Below, piece by piece: positions 25,451-35,582 of a stretch of DNA of 64,000 bases. Origin of the DNA: Diphasiastrum complanatum (taxonomy: Eukaryota; Streptophyta; Lycopodiopsida; Lycopodiales; Lycopodiaceae); the NCBI GenBank assembly GCA_029204225.1, contig CM055109.1, positions 23,464,422 through 23,528,421 on the forward strand. The letters run 5' to 3'. A model generated the notes under the pieces. It was given only the letters and a program-made list of their open reading frames with translations. It was not told the origin of the DNA and made no database searches. Every line of letters begins with the position of its first letter. Position 1 is the first letter of the stretch. Made by a program: the position numbers and the translations under genes.

Positions 25451-28400
25451 CTAACCACATGGGAAGAGCTCTTCATTCTCCAATGAAGAATGAATGCCTA
25501 GCTCATGGAGATCCACTTCTATGTACATAATACAGGTGGAGTCACATGGTTGAAAGCCATACATCAGTTGAAAAGCATTGAATCCAGTTGTAGATTGCTT
25601 CGCACTATTGTGCGCAAACTCAACCATTGGGAGATACTTTTTCCAATCAGATTGTCTATGAGAAACATATGCCCGAAGCATATCTTCCATAGTCTGGTTG
25701 ATACATTCTATCTGTCCATCGGATTCGAAGAACTTAGACCAAGGGTTGTCTCAAGTTTTTCAAAGACTGACTTTCAGTGAACTTGGAGTCTCGATCACTA
25801 ACAATATCGTTTGGCAAAACATACAATTTGAACAACTTTTCAACGGAAAGCTGGGCTAGTTCAAATACTGACAATAGATTTAGTTGGAATAAATTGCACC
25901 AATTTGGTTAGCCTGTCAATTTTGACCCAAATGGCATCGTGACCTTTTCTGGTTCTAAGGAGTCCAATCATAAAATCCATTCAAATATTTTTCCATTTCT
26001 TACTGGGAATTTCCAAGGGATGTAAAAGACCCGAAACTTTGAGCCTTTTTGCTTTATTAACTGGCATCACATAGCCTTGAATATTTGCCTTGACATGACC
26101 TTTCATCTTTGGCCATTAAAAGCTTTGTTTGACAAGGTCCAATGTCCTCTGTATGCTAGGGTGACTAGCACAAGGGTTGTCATAACACTGTTGCAAGATT
26201 TGGGCCCTAAGGTCCTCCCTATCTAACACACATACCTTTCTCTTCTTGAAAAGCAAGCTATTCCTTATGGATATTCACTTATTATCTTATTATTTCGAGA
26301 TTTCTTGGGATCCTGCACCCCAAAGTCCTCACTAGATCTAGAATTTTGTGCCAGGACATCTAGTCAGATGCGACTGAAATAACCATCGGTTCACCATAGA
26401 TCTTGAAGTGAAAGATACAAATCAGATTGCATCTTAGAAAAGCGTAACTGATTAGCCTCTCCAATCTGACTCAAAGCATCGGCCACACTGTTCAACGTAC
26501 CTCTACGATACTTAATGTCGATCTGAAACTCTCGAACGACCTCTTAGGTCAATGACATTACATATATACTTAAGGGATTTGTGATCAGTCATCATCGTAA
26601 ATTTGGCACCATATAAATAATGCCTCCAGATTTCTAATGCGTGAATGATTGCACAAGGTTCCTTCTCATAGGTAGAATACCTACATTGAGCAAGATCTAG
26701 CTTTTTACTCTCAAAAGCAACTGGTCTACCGTCCTAATAAAGGACTACTTGTACAACAAAGTCGCAAGCATCTGTTTCTACCAAAAAAGGTCTATTAGAT
26801 TGACTATATGTAAAATTGGAGCCATAGAAACACAATACTTGAGAGTTTCCAAACTCTCATTCATTTCATCAATCCAAACTATAGGTGGACTTTTTCTGCG
26901 GCTACACTTTTTCGTCACCCCCTTAAGAACATTCGTTGACGACAATGCTATAATAGCATAGTCCATAATAGATTTGTGAAAAAATCCTATGAAGCCAAGG
27001 AATGATTTCACATTGCGGATTGTTTGTGGAATTGGCCATTCATGCACCTTATGAACCTGATCATAATCGATCTCGATGCCACAATTGGAAATGATATGGC
27101 CTTGCTACTTGAGTTTGGTCTGAAAGAACTCACATTTCGACTCTTTAGCATAGAACCATTTGTTGGAAAGTAGCGCGTGCAATTTGAGAGTCCAAACAGT
27201 AACACCAGAAACTCATAATGGCAGTACCTAGTTCAGAAACTAGTCTTAGGAACATCCTCGTTGCTAATCCTTATTTGATGGTAACCTCAACATAGAGGCG
27301 AGTGCCTCTAACCTTTTCGTTAACTAAAAGGACTGGTGCAGTCCAAGGGGACTTACTAGGTCTAATGTGACCCATCCTAAGATGCTCATGAAGTTGCCTG
27401 GCTATCTCATCCTCTTCCTTCAAGCTGACCCTATTAGGAAACAATGATGCAGTGGCTCTATTGGGAAGCAACTCTATCTGATAATTTACGCTCGTAGGAG
27501 GAGGTAGGCCTTCAAATAGACGCTATGAAAAAACGTCACCAGAATCTTGCCTAAGCCTCCTAAACACCTAGCCTCAGATGAATCCTCATCTAAGGAGTTT
27601 TTAAGAGGTCCATTTATAGGCGTTTGTGATAAACCAACGTGTAGACTCTGAATATCATGCTTATCTATATAAAGTACATCTTTCAGACATAAATAAACAT
27701 TTTCCTCAAAATCTTCCATACATTTTGTAACTCCCAAAGCAGATACAAAACGAGTGTCTGGATTATTTACATCACCTAGAAGGTCTACTAATGAACCATT
27801 GTGCAAAATGACAAACTGAGTAACATAATCCTTTTTCAATGACTCAAGATTATATCTACCTTATCCAAATTCATTTTATGAAAATTAACGTGTTCAAAAA
27901 AATCTTGGATTCTTAACGGTAGCTGAGGAACAATCTGATCCCAAACTCCCGCCCGCCATCTTCACTACGGACTTGTGATTACTTGGCACGATAGCCACTA
28001 GAGTTTTTGCACCATTTTTGAACTAACAAAATTATGAGTAGCTAAATAAGACATTCACAACTTGCCGTCCCACGAATCTATTCATCTGAATGAGGTCATG
28101 AGGGCCAAAACAGTTGCATTAAGACAACAGTTTGTACAAATAGAATCTCATCTGTTAAGGATGAATCAACAAAAGAAACTTGAGAATTTCCTGATGCTTC
28201 GAAAGATTTGGGCCGAGTCTTGACATTCAGCTTTTTTTTGCTTTTTTGGGTAGACTTTCGCAAGGTGCCCCCATGCAGGAGAAACACAAGCCACCGGTCC
28301 TTGCCTTTTCATAATCCTCGTGATCTAACTTGACTCACTTTTTCTTGCCTTGGGAATTGGTGTCCGTCTTATTCTCCTTTGATTAAGCCTTGGGCATACT

Positions 28401-28661
28401 TTGTTCTTTCCTAGCACCAAAATGGGTATCATCGAAGATCTAGGCAAAGCAAAGTGCATCTTCGAGGCTTTGCCACTGGTTACGCCAGGTCATCGCCGTA
28501 GATATTAAGAGACACAGATCTCTATTTAATGAGAGTAATGAAGGGTTAAGTTGAATCTCAGATCTAGGGTTGGTGGGTTGTATGAAGGAGGCCATGACTC
28601 TAATGTGCTTGCTGCGATCATTCCAAAACTCATCTCCAATATTTTTCTTGCCTAGAAACAT
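25451..28661 (-). pseudogene. Ty3/gypsy gag-pol remnant with RT core deleted
   Basis: Read on the minus strand from 28661 down: gag-like text, a degraded zinc knuckle region (~28240-28290, AWGHLAK), protease/linker (27486-27839), RT start (27271-27471, RMGHIRPSKSPWTAPVLL), a short RT piece (~27180-27245), then EWPIPQTIRNVKSFLGFIGF (26778-27047), decayed RNase H and integrase, ending DMLRAYVSHRQSDWKKYLP and LMYGFQP (25451-25690). The segment with the YxDD site is missing and stops are frequent. It is related to, but diverged from, the chromovirus at 14490. Confidence 0.75.
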
Positions 28662-28939
28662 TCAAATTGGACTATTTACCAGACGTTTTTGATAGTTCTA
28701 TTCATCAAAATCAACTGTAGCAAATTATAGCAGTTTTGGGAAATTTTGCAGCATTAATTGGCTGCCGGAAACTAGAAAACTGTCAAATTTTCACCCCACT
28801 AACTAGTATAGAAGGCTATCGCACTAACCAATCGACGCTGGAATTGAATGGAACAAAAAGCAAACTCTTTTTATAGCGAATCCACCATGAAAGATATGCT
28901 TTCCAATCACACAAAATTTAAATTTTTAACCAACCAAAT
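28662..28939. other. short gap between two retroelements
   Basis: Contains AAATTTGC and TTTTGGCAATTTT-like AT-rich text that may belong to the leader of the gypsy remnant. No gene. Confidence 0.3.
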
Positions 28940-29793
28940 TGTGAAGGATTTCAGATCAATCAAGATCCAAATCCATAAAATGATCTTGGGTTAGAGAGAG
29001 AACATATCACCAATCTTGCCAATGTAGAAAAATCAGCATCTACTCTAAGAATGAGATGCAAACTCTAATAGACCTTGATCAAACATGAACCAAAACATAA
29101 AATAATGTTGATGTCCGTACAATTACAGTAAGCTATTGCATTTCACACGCGTGGATATGAAAATAGCAATTAATGATCATTCTACACATAGAATTTCAAG
29201 ATATCACCAGTATAGTGCACCAATGGATAGTAGAACCCAAGAGAACCATGTATAAGCATGAATGAGATATGAGAGAGAGAGTGATCCTCTTCCCACGAGT
29301 TACATTCTTTTATAGCAAGTACAAAACCTAAATTGCCATTTGGTTTCCCTCCAATATGAAAAACCTTACTATTTTTAGGACTAGATTCAATGCACTCTAC
29401 ATTCAAATTTGAATCTACTTAAACTCAACTTCTACATTTCTCCCACTTTTTTTTTTTTTTTTTTGTATACAAAGTTACGCCACTAGTGGGTTATACACAA
29501 TATATACAGCCTCGCCAGGCCATCTGGGCAATGCCAAGAGCGGAGCAAGCTCCTTACAATGTCACTACGCAGCGGCTGGGATTCGAGTCTGCGCCATGTT
29601 GGTCGCAGTCAACCACTCTACCCAAGCATCGCGCTGCGATGGACTTTCCCACACTTTCAAAAAGTGTTTATTCAAATACTTTTAGACCATATATAATTTT
29701 AAAAAGTTAATTTCTAAGTCTAATATGAAATTGGCCTCAATTGCCAAATAAACAAATGTAGCAAATATGACTAAACTAGTTGAATTTCTCACA
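28940..29793 (-). repeat. copia-3 3' LTR, interrupted by a SINE
   Basis: On the plus strand it runs from TGTGAAGG (28940) to TCTCACA (29793), with TGTGA/TCACA terminal inverted repeats. The pyrimidine run CTCCCTCTTC directly after it is the PPT on the minus strand. The LTR itself is about 650 bases once the SINE at 29447-29645 is removed. Confidence 0.85.
29447..29645 (-). mobile_element. tRNA-derived SINE with poly(A) tail
   Basis: On the minus strand it opens near CCATCGCAGCGCG. It has a pol III A box (TGGGTAGAGTGG, 29613-29624) and a B box (AGACTCGAATCCC, 29578-29590). It ends in an 18-base A run (T run 29447-29464 on the plus strand). The flanks TTCTCCCAC (29438-29446) and CTTTCCCAC (29644-29652) look like a target-site duplication with two mismatches. 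The other copy of this LTR (1-571) lacks it. It folds poorly as a complete tRNA, so it is not a tRNA gene. Confidence 0.82.
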
Positions 29794-30105
29794 CTCCCTC
29801 TTCAACTAGTTTTAGCATGGACTTTGATAACACTCCAAGTGATGTCCTATGCGTCATGAACAAGTCCTTTCCCCCAATGCTTTGGTGAAGATATCAGCTA
29901 TACATTCCCTTGAAGACACATGTTAAAGCTCCACCTCCTTTGCAATGATTTGCACCCTCACAAAATGATATGCAACCTCAATATGCTTGCTCCTAGCATG
30001 AAAGATAGGATTGGTTGCCAACCTTTGGGCTGATAGATTGTCACAAAAGATGATTGGGCTCTCTAAAAAATCCAGCAAATGAAGATCCTTGATCATCCTC
30101 TTGAT

Positions 30106-30750
30106 TCATACCATTTCCTTTGTGCAATGTGTAAGAGCTTTGTACTCGGCCTCACTGGCTTGTTTCTTCGACATCCATGATATAGCTCCATCACCTACGA
30201 AAATACAATGAGCACTAATGGATTTCCTATCTATTATATCTCCAGCATAGTCCGAATCTAAAAATCCAAACAAGTTAGGTGATGATCCCTCATACAATAT
30301 GCCAAAATCTCGAGTTCCAATGATGTACCTCAAAACTCGTTTTCCTAGCTTCCAATGCTCCTCACTAGGATCTTGCATGAATTGACTCAATCTTTCAACA
30401 CAATAGCTCAGATCTGGTCTAGTAATGGTTAGATAGATGAGTGAATCAACTAGCTTCCTATAGAGAGTAATGTACTTGAAGGATCTTTCACGACCTCTTA
30501 TAATTAGCTTTACATGAGACTCCATAGGTGTATCACAAGCTTTTGCATCTACCATATGAAATCTTTCTAGAATAGAATTAGCATACTTTTTTTGACAAAT
30601 GAAAGTAGATTGAGAAGATCTAATGACTTCTATTCCTAAAATGTAATGCAAGTTACCAAGATCATGCACCTCAAATTCCTTCTTAAGAGCAATCTTGATA
30701 TCCTCCACATCTTGATTGTTTCCACCACTCAAGATGATATCATTCACATA
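30106..30750 (-). pseudogene. copia-3 RT C-terminus and RNase H
   Basis: A 213-residue open frame carries HDLGNLHYILGIEV, the thumb, YRKLVDSLIYLTITRPDLSY, and RNase H (GFLDSDYAGD, SWMSKKQ, SEAEYKAL). The RT active site immediately upstream reads YVND (30739-30750) where copia RTs have YVDD, so the first catalytic Asp is Asn. The RNase H lacks its final portion; the frame ends at 30106 and the end of pol runs with stops toward 29810. Confidence 0.85.
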
Positions 30751-31026
30751 GATTAGAAAGATGGTAACATCATTTCCAGCAAACCTATAATAAAGTCAAT
30801 GATCATACTCACTCATAACAAAGCCTTGAGAGAGTAAAAAAGTGCTAAGCTTAGCATACTAACTCCTTGGTGCTTGCTTAAGGCCATACAAACTCTTTTG
30901 TAGTAGACCCACATGATTTGGCTTTGTAGAAAAAATGTAGCTCTCGGGTTGCTCCATGTACACTTCCTCCTCAAGATCACCATTCAAAAAAGCATTTGTA
31001 ATGTTCAATTGCCATAGATCCCATCC

Positions 31027-31250
31027 CCTGATTTCAAATTTTACGTAATTACTTAAAAATATTACGTTAATAACTCAACGTTAGCAAATGTTAATTAATG
31101 TTAACAACTATTACATCTCGAAAAAATTTAAAACAAAAATTGCCAAAGTTCTTTGGAGTTTTAAGTACATTTATATCTTAATATTGACGATGACTTTTCT
31201 TTCTCTATGAGATTTTGATATTTACGTAATTGCTTCAATTTGAAATCCTT
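31027..31250. mobile_element. 224-bp MITE with 10-bp target duplication
   Basis: It interrupts copia-3 RT. GATCCCATCC lies on both sides (31017-31026 and 31251-31260), and removing the insert with one copy restores the RT reading across ATLYGW. The ends are inverted repeats: CCTGATTTCAAATT... on the left and the complement of AAGGATTTCAAATT on the right, each followed by a TTACGTAAT block. A 9-10-bp duplication suggests Mutator-like mobilisation. The insert has no coding capacity. Confidence 0.85.
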
Positions 31251-32306
31251 GATCCCATCCATAAAGAGTAGCAAGTGAGATGGTGACTCGAATACTTACC
31301 ATCTTTGCCACGGGTGCAAAGGCCTCATCATAGTCAATCCCTTGTTCTTGAGCATATCCTTTTGCCACTAACCTTGCCTTGTACTTGTTGATAAATACAT
31401 CTTGGTTTGTCTTCACCTTGAAGATCCATTTGCATCCAATAGCTTTCTTGTCCTTAGGTAACTCCACCAATCTCCATGTTCCATTCTTCATAAGAGCTTG
31501 ATACTCAAGATCCATTGCTTGGATCCACTCCTCTTCTTTCCTTGCTTCATCTACACTTGTAGGTTCATCAAAAGAGGTTAGGAAAGCAACATAATTTCCA
31601 GAAACTACTTGCTTACCCTTTTCATCATATGTGAGCCTTGAAGGCATTTGTCTTTCCCGTAATTTTCTCTTTGGCTTTTGACTTGATGAAGGCCCATCAT
31701 CATCACCATCTAAAGTATTATCCTTTACATCAACATCAATGGATCCTCCTTGGTCCTATCATCAAGGGTAATGTTGACATAGCATGTGCATCCAAAAGTT
31801 CTTAGAAAGTTAACACTCGGCCTCCTCTTGAATGGCATCTCAAAAGGTGTCCTTCCATCCAAAATAGCACTTGGCCACCTATTGCACAAGAAATTGGCAC
31901 ACAACAAAGTTTGATCCCAAAATGGTTTGTCCCATTATGCCAAACCTCTTGAATAGGTATTGGCTCTCTTGCAACACATCCAACTTGGTTAGCAATAGCA
32001 CAAGCATCTAGTTTGAACAACTTCCCTTGCCTTTTACAAGATATCCTTCCTTTTGATCATACAAGCATCTCCATCAAACTCAACTTTGAGGCCTTTACTT
32101 AGCAATTGACTCTCACTAAGCAAATTCTTGGTAATAGATGGAATGAACAAAACATCCTCCAAATGAACATTCCTATTTGTAGAGAGAGAAATAGGAATTG
32201 TGCCAATCCCTTTGATTGCACACTCACCATCATTGGTCGTGTAGATCACCCTCTTGTCATCTCCATATGCCAACAAAGAAGTGAAGTACTCTTTGTGAAA
32301 AGTCAT
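31222..32306 (-). pseudogene. copia-3 protease end, integrase and RT start
   Basis: Minus-strand order: 32034-32306 is the end of the protease region (VIYTTNDGECAIKGIG, LEDVLFIPSITKNLLSESQL); 31725-32020 is integrase C-terminal text (RWPSAILDGRTPFEMPFKR, LRTFGCTCYVNI); 31222-31647 is the RT N-terminus ([43 protein letters not shown]). The catalytic centre of integrase has largely been deleted between about 31900 and 32040. Stops and frame changes separate the parts. Confidence 0.82.
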
Positions 32307-32377
32307 GTGTGAACTTGCTCTACTATCATTTCACCATGGATCTAGAGCTCCATCATTAGCAAGCATACATGAAGACA

Positions 32378-33086
32378 TCACAAAAGCATCATCATTTGCA
32401 TCTTAAACATCCAAGCCATCCTCATCAAGAGTAAGATTACCTTGCTGGTCTCCTTGATCTCTCTTCTTCTTGTAGCACTCACTTGCAAAGTGTCCTTTGA
32501 TGTCACAATAGAAGCACTTGAGCTTTGATCTATCTCTCTTTTTGCCATTTGAAAAAGAATCCACTTGATCTTGCCCTTTAGACCACTTACTTTTGCTTTT
32601 GCCCTTGAATTTGCCCTTGATGAACATAGCCTCCTCTCCAACTTAAGATGTTGATGAAGATCCACCTCTTGCTTGAAGCCTATATTCTTCATTGATCAAG
32701 ATCTCTTGAAGATCAATCAAACTTGGCAAAGTCTTTTGAATAGCAAGACTTTGAACAATGTTAGCATGAGCATCCAACAATCCATTAAGAATAGCTTGAA
32801 CAAGCTCTCCTTCCTTAATGCTCTCATCAATGCAAGTTAACTCATCATTCAATGCTTTCACTCTCAAAATAAAAGTATTTGGACTTTCTTCACTTTTTTG
32901 CAAACAAGAAAAGATTTGTCTTCTTAGAGTCAACACTCTAGAAGTAGACTTGGACTCATAAAGCTTCCTCAATGAATCCCAAGCATCCTTAGATGAAGTA
33001 CTCTTACCAACTTCCTTGAGAAGCTCATTGGTAACATTCATCTTGATCATGTGTAGAGCCTTCTTGGCCCTCTTGTCATACCGCAC
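32378..33086 (-). pseudogene. copia-3 gag with zinc knuckle
   Basis: Residues in the 32643-33086 frame match the copia gag core (DAWDSLRKLYESKS, LRRQIFSCLQKSEE, ALNDELTCIDESIKEGELVQ). A stop near 32642 precedes the basic linker, then a CCHC knuckle at 32475-32516 (CFYCDIKGHFASEC). Gag forms the virus-like particle. The start and several internal positions are damaged. Confidence 0.82.
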
Positions 33087-33826
33087 TTGATCTTATTGTA
33101 TTGCTGGTCTCTCCTCCAAACCTACAACAATATCCAAAACATCATTCACCTCAAGAAATGATTCCATCCTCACTTTCCACAATGAATAGTTATTTGAGGT
33201 AAGCCTATCATTGGCTTCCAACATGACTCCATTTGATTTAGCCGTGTAGCAATGACCCGATCTTCGTTTTCAACCTGTTTCAATGCACGAAGCACTCCTT
33301 TGAACAACAACAAATGTTTTTAAAAGGAAATCACAAAGATATGAAACTACTTAATTCTTTTCTAGCACTTATACCAAGCAAATCAACACATAGAATAGTG
33401 AAATCTTAATCAAACTATGATTTATCCTTAAGCAAATGTCTCTTGCCACTTCCTAAGATTGAAACACACTCAAATGAAGTTCAACAACCTCACTATCTAG
33501 AGATTCAATCAAAATTAGGGTTTTGACAAAATCACAAAAAATGATTATTTCAAAATCTACATGCAAATGCAAAAACTTGATATGCAATCTAATAGCCACC
33601 ACTTAGGCCTTTCCAATGATCAAAAAATCGGCCAAATCCAACATGGAATGTGTGAAATCGAAATTGATCAAGATTATAAACCTATATAGGGTTTTGATCT
33701 ACAAAAGATCCAATCTACATATATGCAAGAAACTCGATTTTGGTTTAGAATCCAATCTAGCATGCTCTAGCATTGATATCTTCTCCAAATCATTGATAGA
33801 TGTGATTGCTTCCACTTGAAACACAA
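33087..33826 (-). other. copia-3 leader
   Basis: Untranslated sequence between PBS and gag. It is shared with the deleted derivative at 1210-1773 (for example the CAATCAAAATTAGGGTTTTG block), confirming that both belong to one family. No ORF of note. Confidence 0.6.
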
Positions 33827-33838
33827 GCTTTGACACCA
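33827..33838 (-). other. copia-3 primer-binding site (decayed)
   Basis: On the minus strand it reads TGGTGTCAAAGC, two changes from the TGGTATCAGAGC complementary to initiator Met tRNA. It directly adjoins the LTR at 33839. Confidence 0.75.
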
Positions 33839-34122
33839 TGTGAAGGATTTCAGATCAATCAAGATCCAAATCCATAAAATGATCTTGGGTTAGAGAGAGA
33901 GAACATATTACCAATCTTGCCAATGTAGAAAAATCAGCATCTACTCTAAGAATGAGATGCAAACTCTAATAGATTTTGATCAAACATGAACCAAAACATA
34001 AAATGATGTTGTTGTTCGTACAATTATAGTAAGCTACTGTCTTTCACACGTGTGGATTTGAAAATAGCAATTAATGATTATTCTACACATAGAATTGCAA
34101 GATATCACAAGTATAGTGCACC
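33839..34122 (-). repeat. copia-3 5' LTR, truncated
   Basis: Matches the first ~284 bases of 28940-29793, from TGTGAAGGATTTCAG to GTATAGTGCACC, then switches abruptly to hAT terminal sequence. Confidence 0.85.
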
Positions 34123-34274
34123 TATTAAAAGGGGTTTTTATTAGAAAAAAAATAATAAAAAATATTATTACTGTGGTGCCGCCCTGGTACCACTGGTCTG
34201 AGGGCGGCACCATAACCGCGGTACCACCATTATGGTACCGTAGTACCATAATGGCAGTACCACGTGCCACTATG
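34123..34274. mobile_element. hAT terminus fragment (accessory-gene end)
   Basis: Read leftwards from 34274 it starts CATAGTGGCACGTGGTAC and runs through the same GGTACC/CCGCGG array, GCCGCCCTCAGACCAG and AT-rich block that follow 53216 in the complete element. It stops at 34123 against the copia LTR. The outer side is a (TA)n run (34275-34300). Confidence 0.85.
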
Positions 34275-34300
34275 CTATATATATATATAGATATATATAG

Positions 34301-34913
34301 TAGTTGCCCAGAAATGCATTGCTGGCATAGAAACGCTGGAGAAAAAAAACAAAACATAAAAAAGAATTTCTTACCTGGTCGTGGCCAGAAACGTGCCTAG
34401 AGGAGGAGGAGAGAGAGCCTACCAGGAGCATATGAAGCCAAATTTTTCCGAGTGAGCAGTCGGCATCCATCTACTCATCGATCTGGAGGTGATGCACACA
34501 GTCTCAGGGGGATTTGAGTTGCGTGGCAAGCGAAGTCAGCCAATTGAGTTTTTTGGTAAGTGTAGGCTTAGTTTTTTTAAAGTGCCTTTCTTCATGCCCA
34601 AGTTAACTTCTACAGTGTCAATTTCAGCCGTTACAACGAGCCTAGCAAGATTTGAACACCACACTCCAAATGCATGTGTATTTTTTTCATTGTCATGAAC
34701 TGAGCTGTAGGCATCCGATTGAGGTGATGTCTAAGCCTAGACTGCATTTCTACATGCCTACAGAGACTCCTGTGACCTCCATTTCGCCCGTCTTTGTCCG
34801 TACTACAAGTTTCCATGCCTTAATTCCATGTGTTTTAGGGCCTAAATGTGGAGTGTCGTGTAAGCATCTGCTAAGGGGGGCGAGAGAGGGTTGAGGAGGG
34901 GGATGATGAGGGC
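34301..34913. other. no recognisable gene
   Basis: Contains short ORFs only. A possible donor GGTAAGTGTAGG at 34555 follows a short open stretch (FELRGKRSQPIEFFG), but I recognise no protein. Confidence 0.3.
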
Positions 34914-35156
34914 TTGGAGGGTGGAGAGGAGCTCAGGGCCGATTATGAGGAGGGGGATACTAAGGAGGAGGAGATGGGGGAAGAGGCACAGGGGGATGAC
35001 CTAGCTGACCTGTTGATGGACCCTGATGTGGAGATAGAGGAGGAGCCAACCATTCCCACACGTAGGCCTAAAGGGCGACCTAGAGGTTCTGGGAGGGGGG
35101 GGTTGGATGCACATTTTGTAGACAGGAGTGGAGCATCGCAGGCAGCCACTGGCTAG
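34914..35156 (+). CDS. hypothetical acidic ORF with AT-hook-like core
   Basis: The 80-codon ORF is very acidic in its first half (EEGDTKEEEMGEEAQGDD, DPDVEIEEEP), then has RRPKGRPRGSGRGG, an AT-hook-like GRP core able to bind AT-rich DNA. The style (acidic block plus GRP motif) resembles the C-terminal exon of the hAT transposases at 51164-51727, but I see no clear alignment. It may be a scrap of a related transposase. It could also be chance. Confidence 0.35.
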   Translation: MEGGEELRADYEEGDTKEEEMGEEAQGDDLADLLMDPDVEIEEEPTIPTRRPKGRPRGSGRGGLDAHFVDRSGASQAATG

Positions 35157-35472
35157 GCATCATGACAGTGGGTAGGGCCCCATCCCATGGTGTAGGATCA
35201 CAGCCACCTGACACAGACATGCGGGCGTAGACAGAGGGGTGGGGGCAGCCAGAGGAGGAGAGAGAGTTAGAGGTAGGGCCAGGGGGAGGACAAGCACAGG
35301 CAACGGAGCCAGAGCATACAACAACAGAGCCAGGGTCTCGCCACAACTTATGGTTCCCTCTGATTCATCTGCAGACCCATGGGATTAGCAGACTGGCACA
35401 GACTAGGATGTTATGATGATCTTATTCACGGTAGTGCCGTGATTCAGTATGGTTCCTTATGGTTTCATATCG
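35157..35472. other. no recognisable gene
   Basis: Purine-rich at first (35225-35340, GGCAGCCAGAGGAGGAGAG-like), then ordinary. Nothing assignable. Confidence 0.3.
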
Positions 35473-35490
35473 GTTTTATGGTCTATGGTT

Positions 35491-35577
<87 letters not shown>

Positions 35578-35582
35578 AGAAA
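35473..35582. repeat. (GA)n microsatellite at the LINE 3' end
   Basis: About 100 bases of GA dinucleotide with one phase slip near 35540, passing into AGAAAGAAAG at 35569-35587 where the LINE 3' end begins. Confidence 0.9.

Larger units (their letters stand above)
28940..34122 (-). mobile_element. copia element (copia-3), 5' LTR truncated
   Basis: In minus orientation, from high to low coordinates: partial 5' LTR (33839-34122), PBS (33827-33838), leader, gag, protease, integrase, RT, RNase H, PPT (29794-29803) and 3' LTR (28940-29793). It carries a SINE in the 3' LTR and a MITE in the RT domain. The 5' LTR stops after 284 bases at a junction with a hAT terminus. Multiple stops and a YVND in place of YVDD show it is dead. 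Confidence 0.88.

Noticed and set aside
29560-29640. Possible tRNA gene
   Set aside because: A and B boxes are present, but there is no acceptor stem pairing and a poly(A) tail and flanking repeats make it a SINE.
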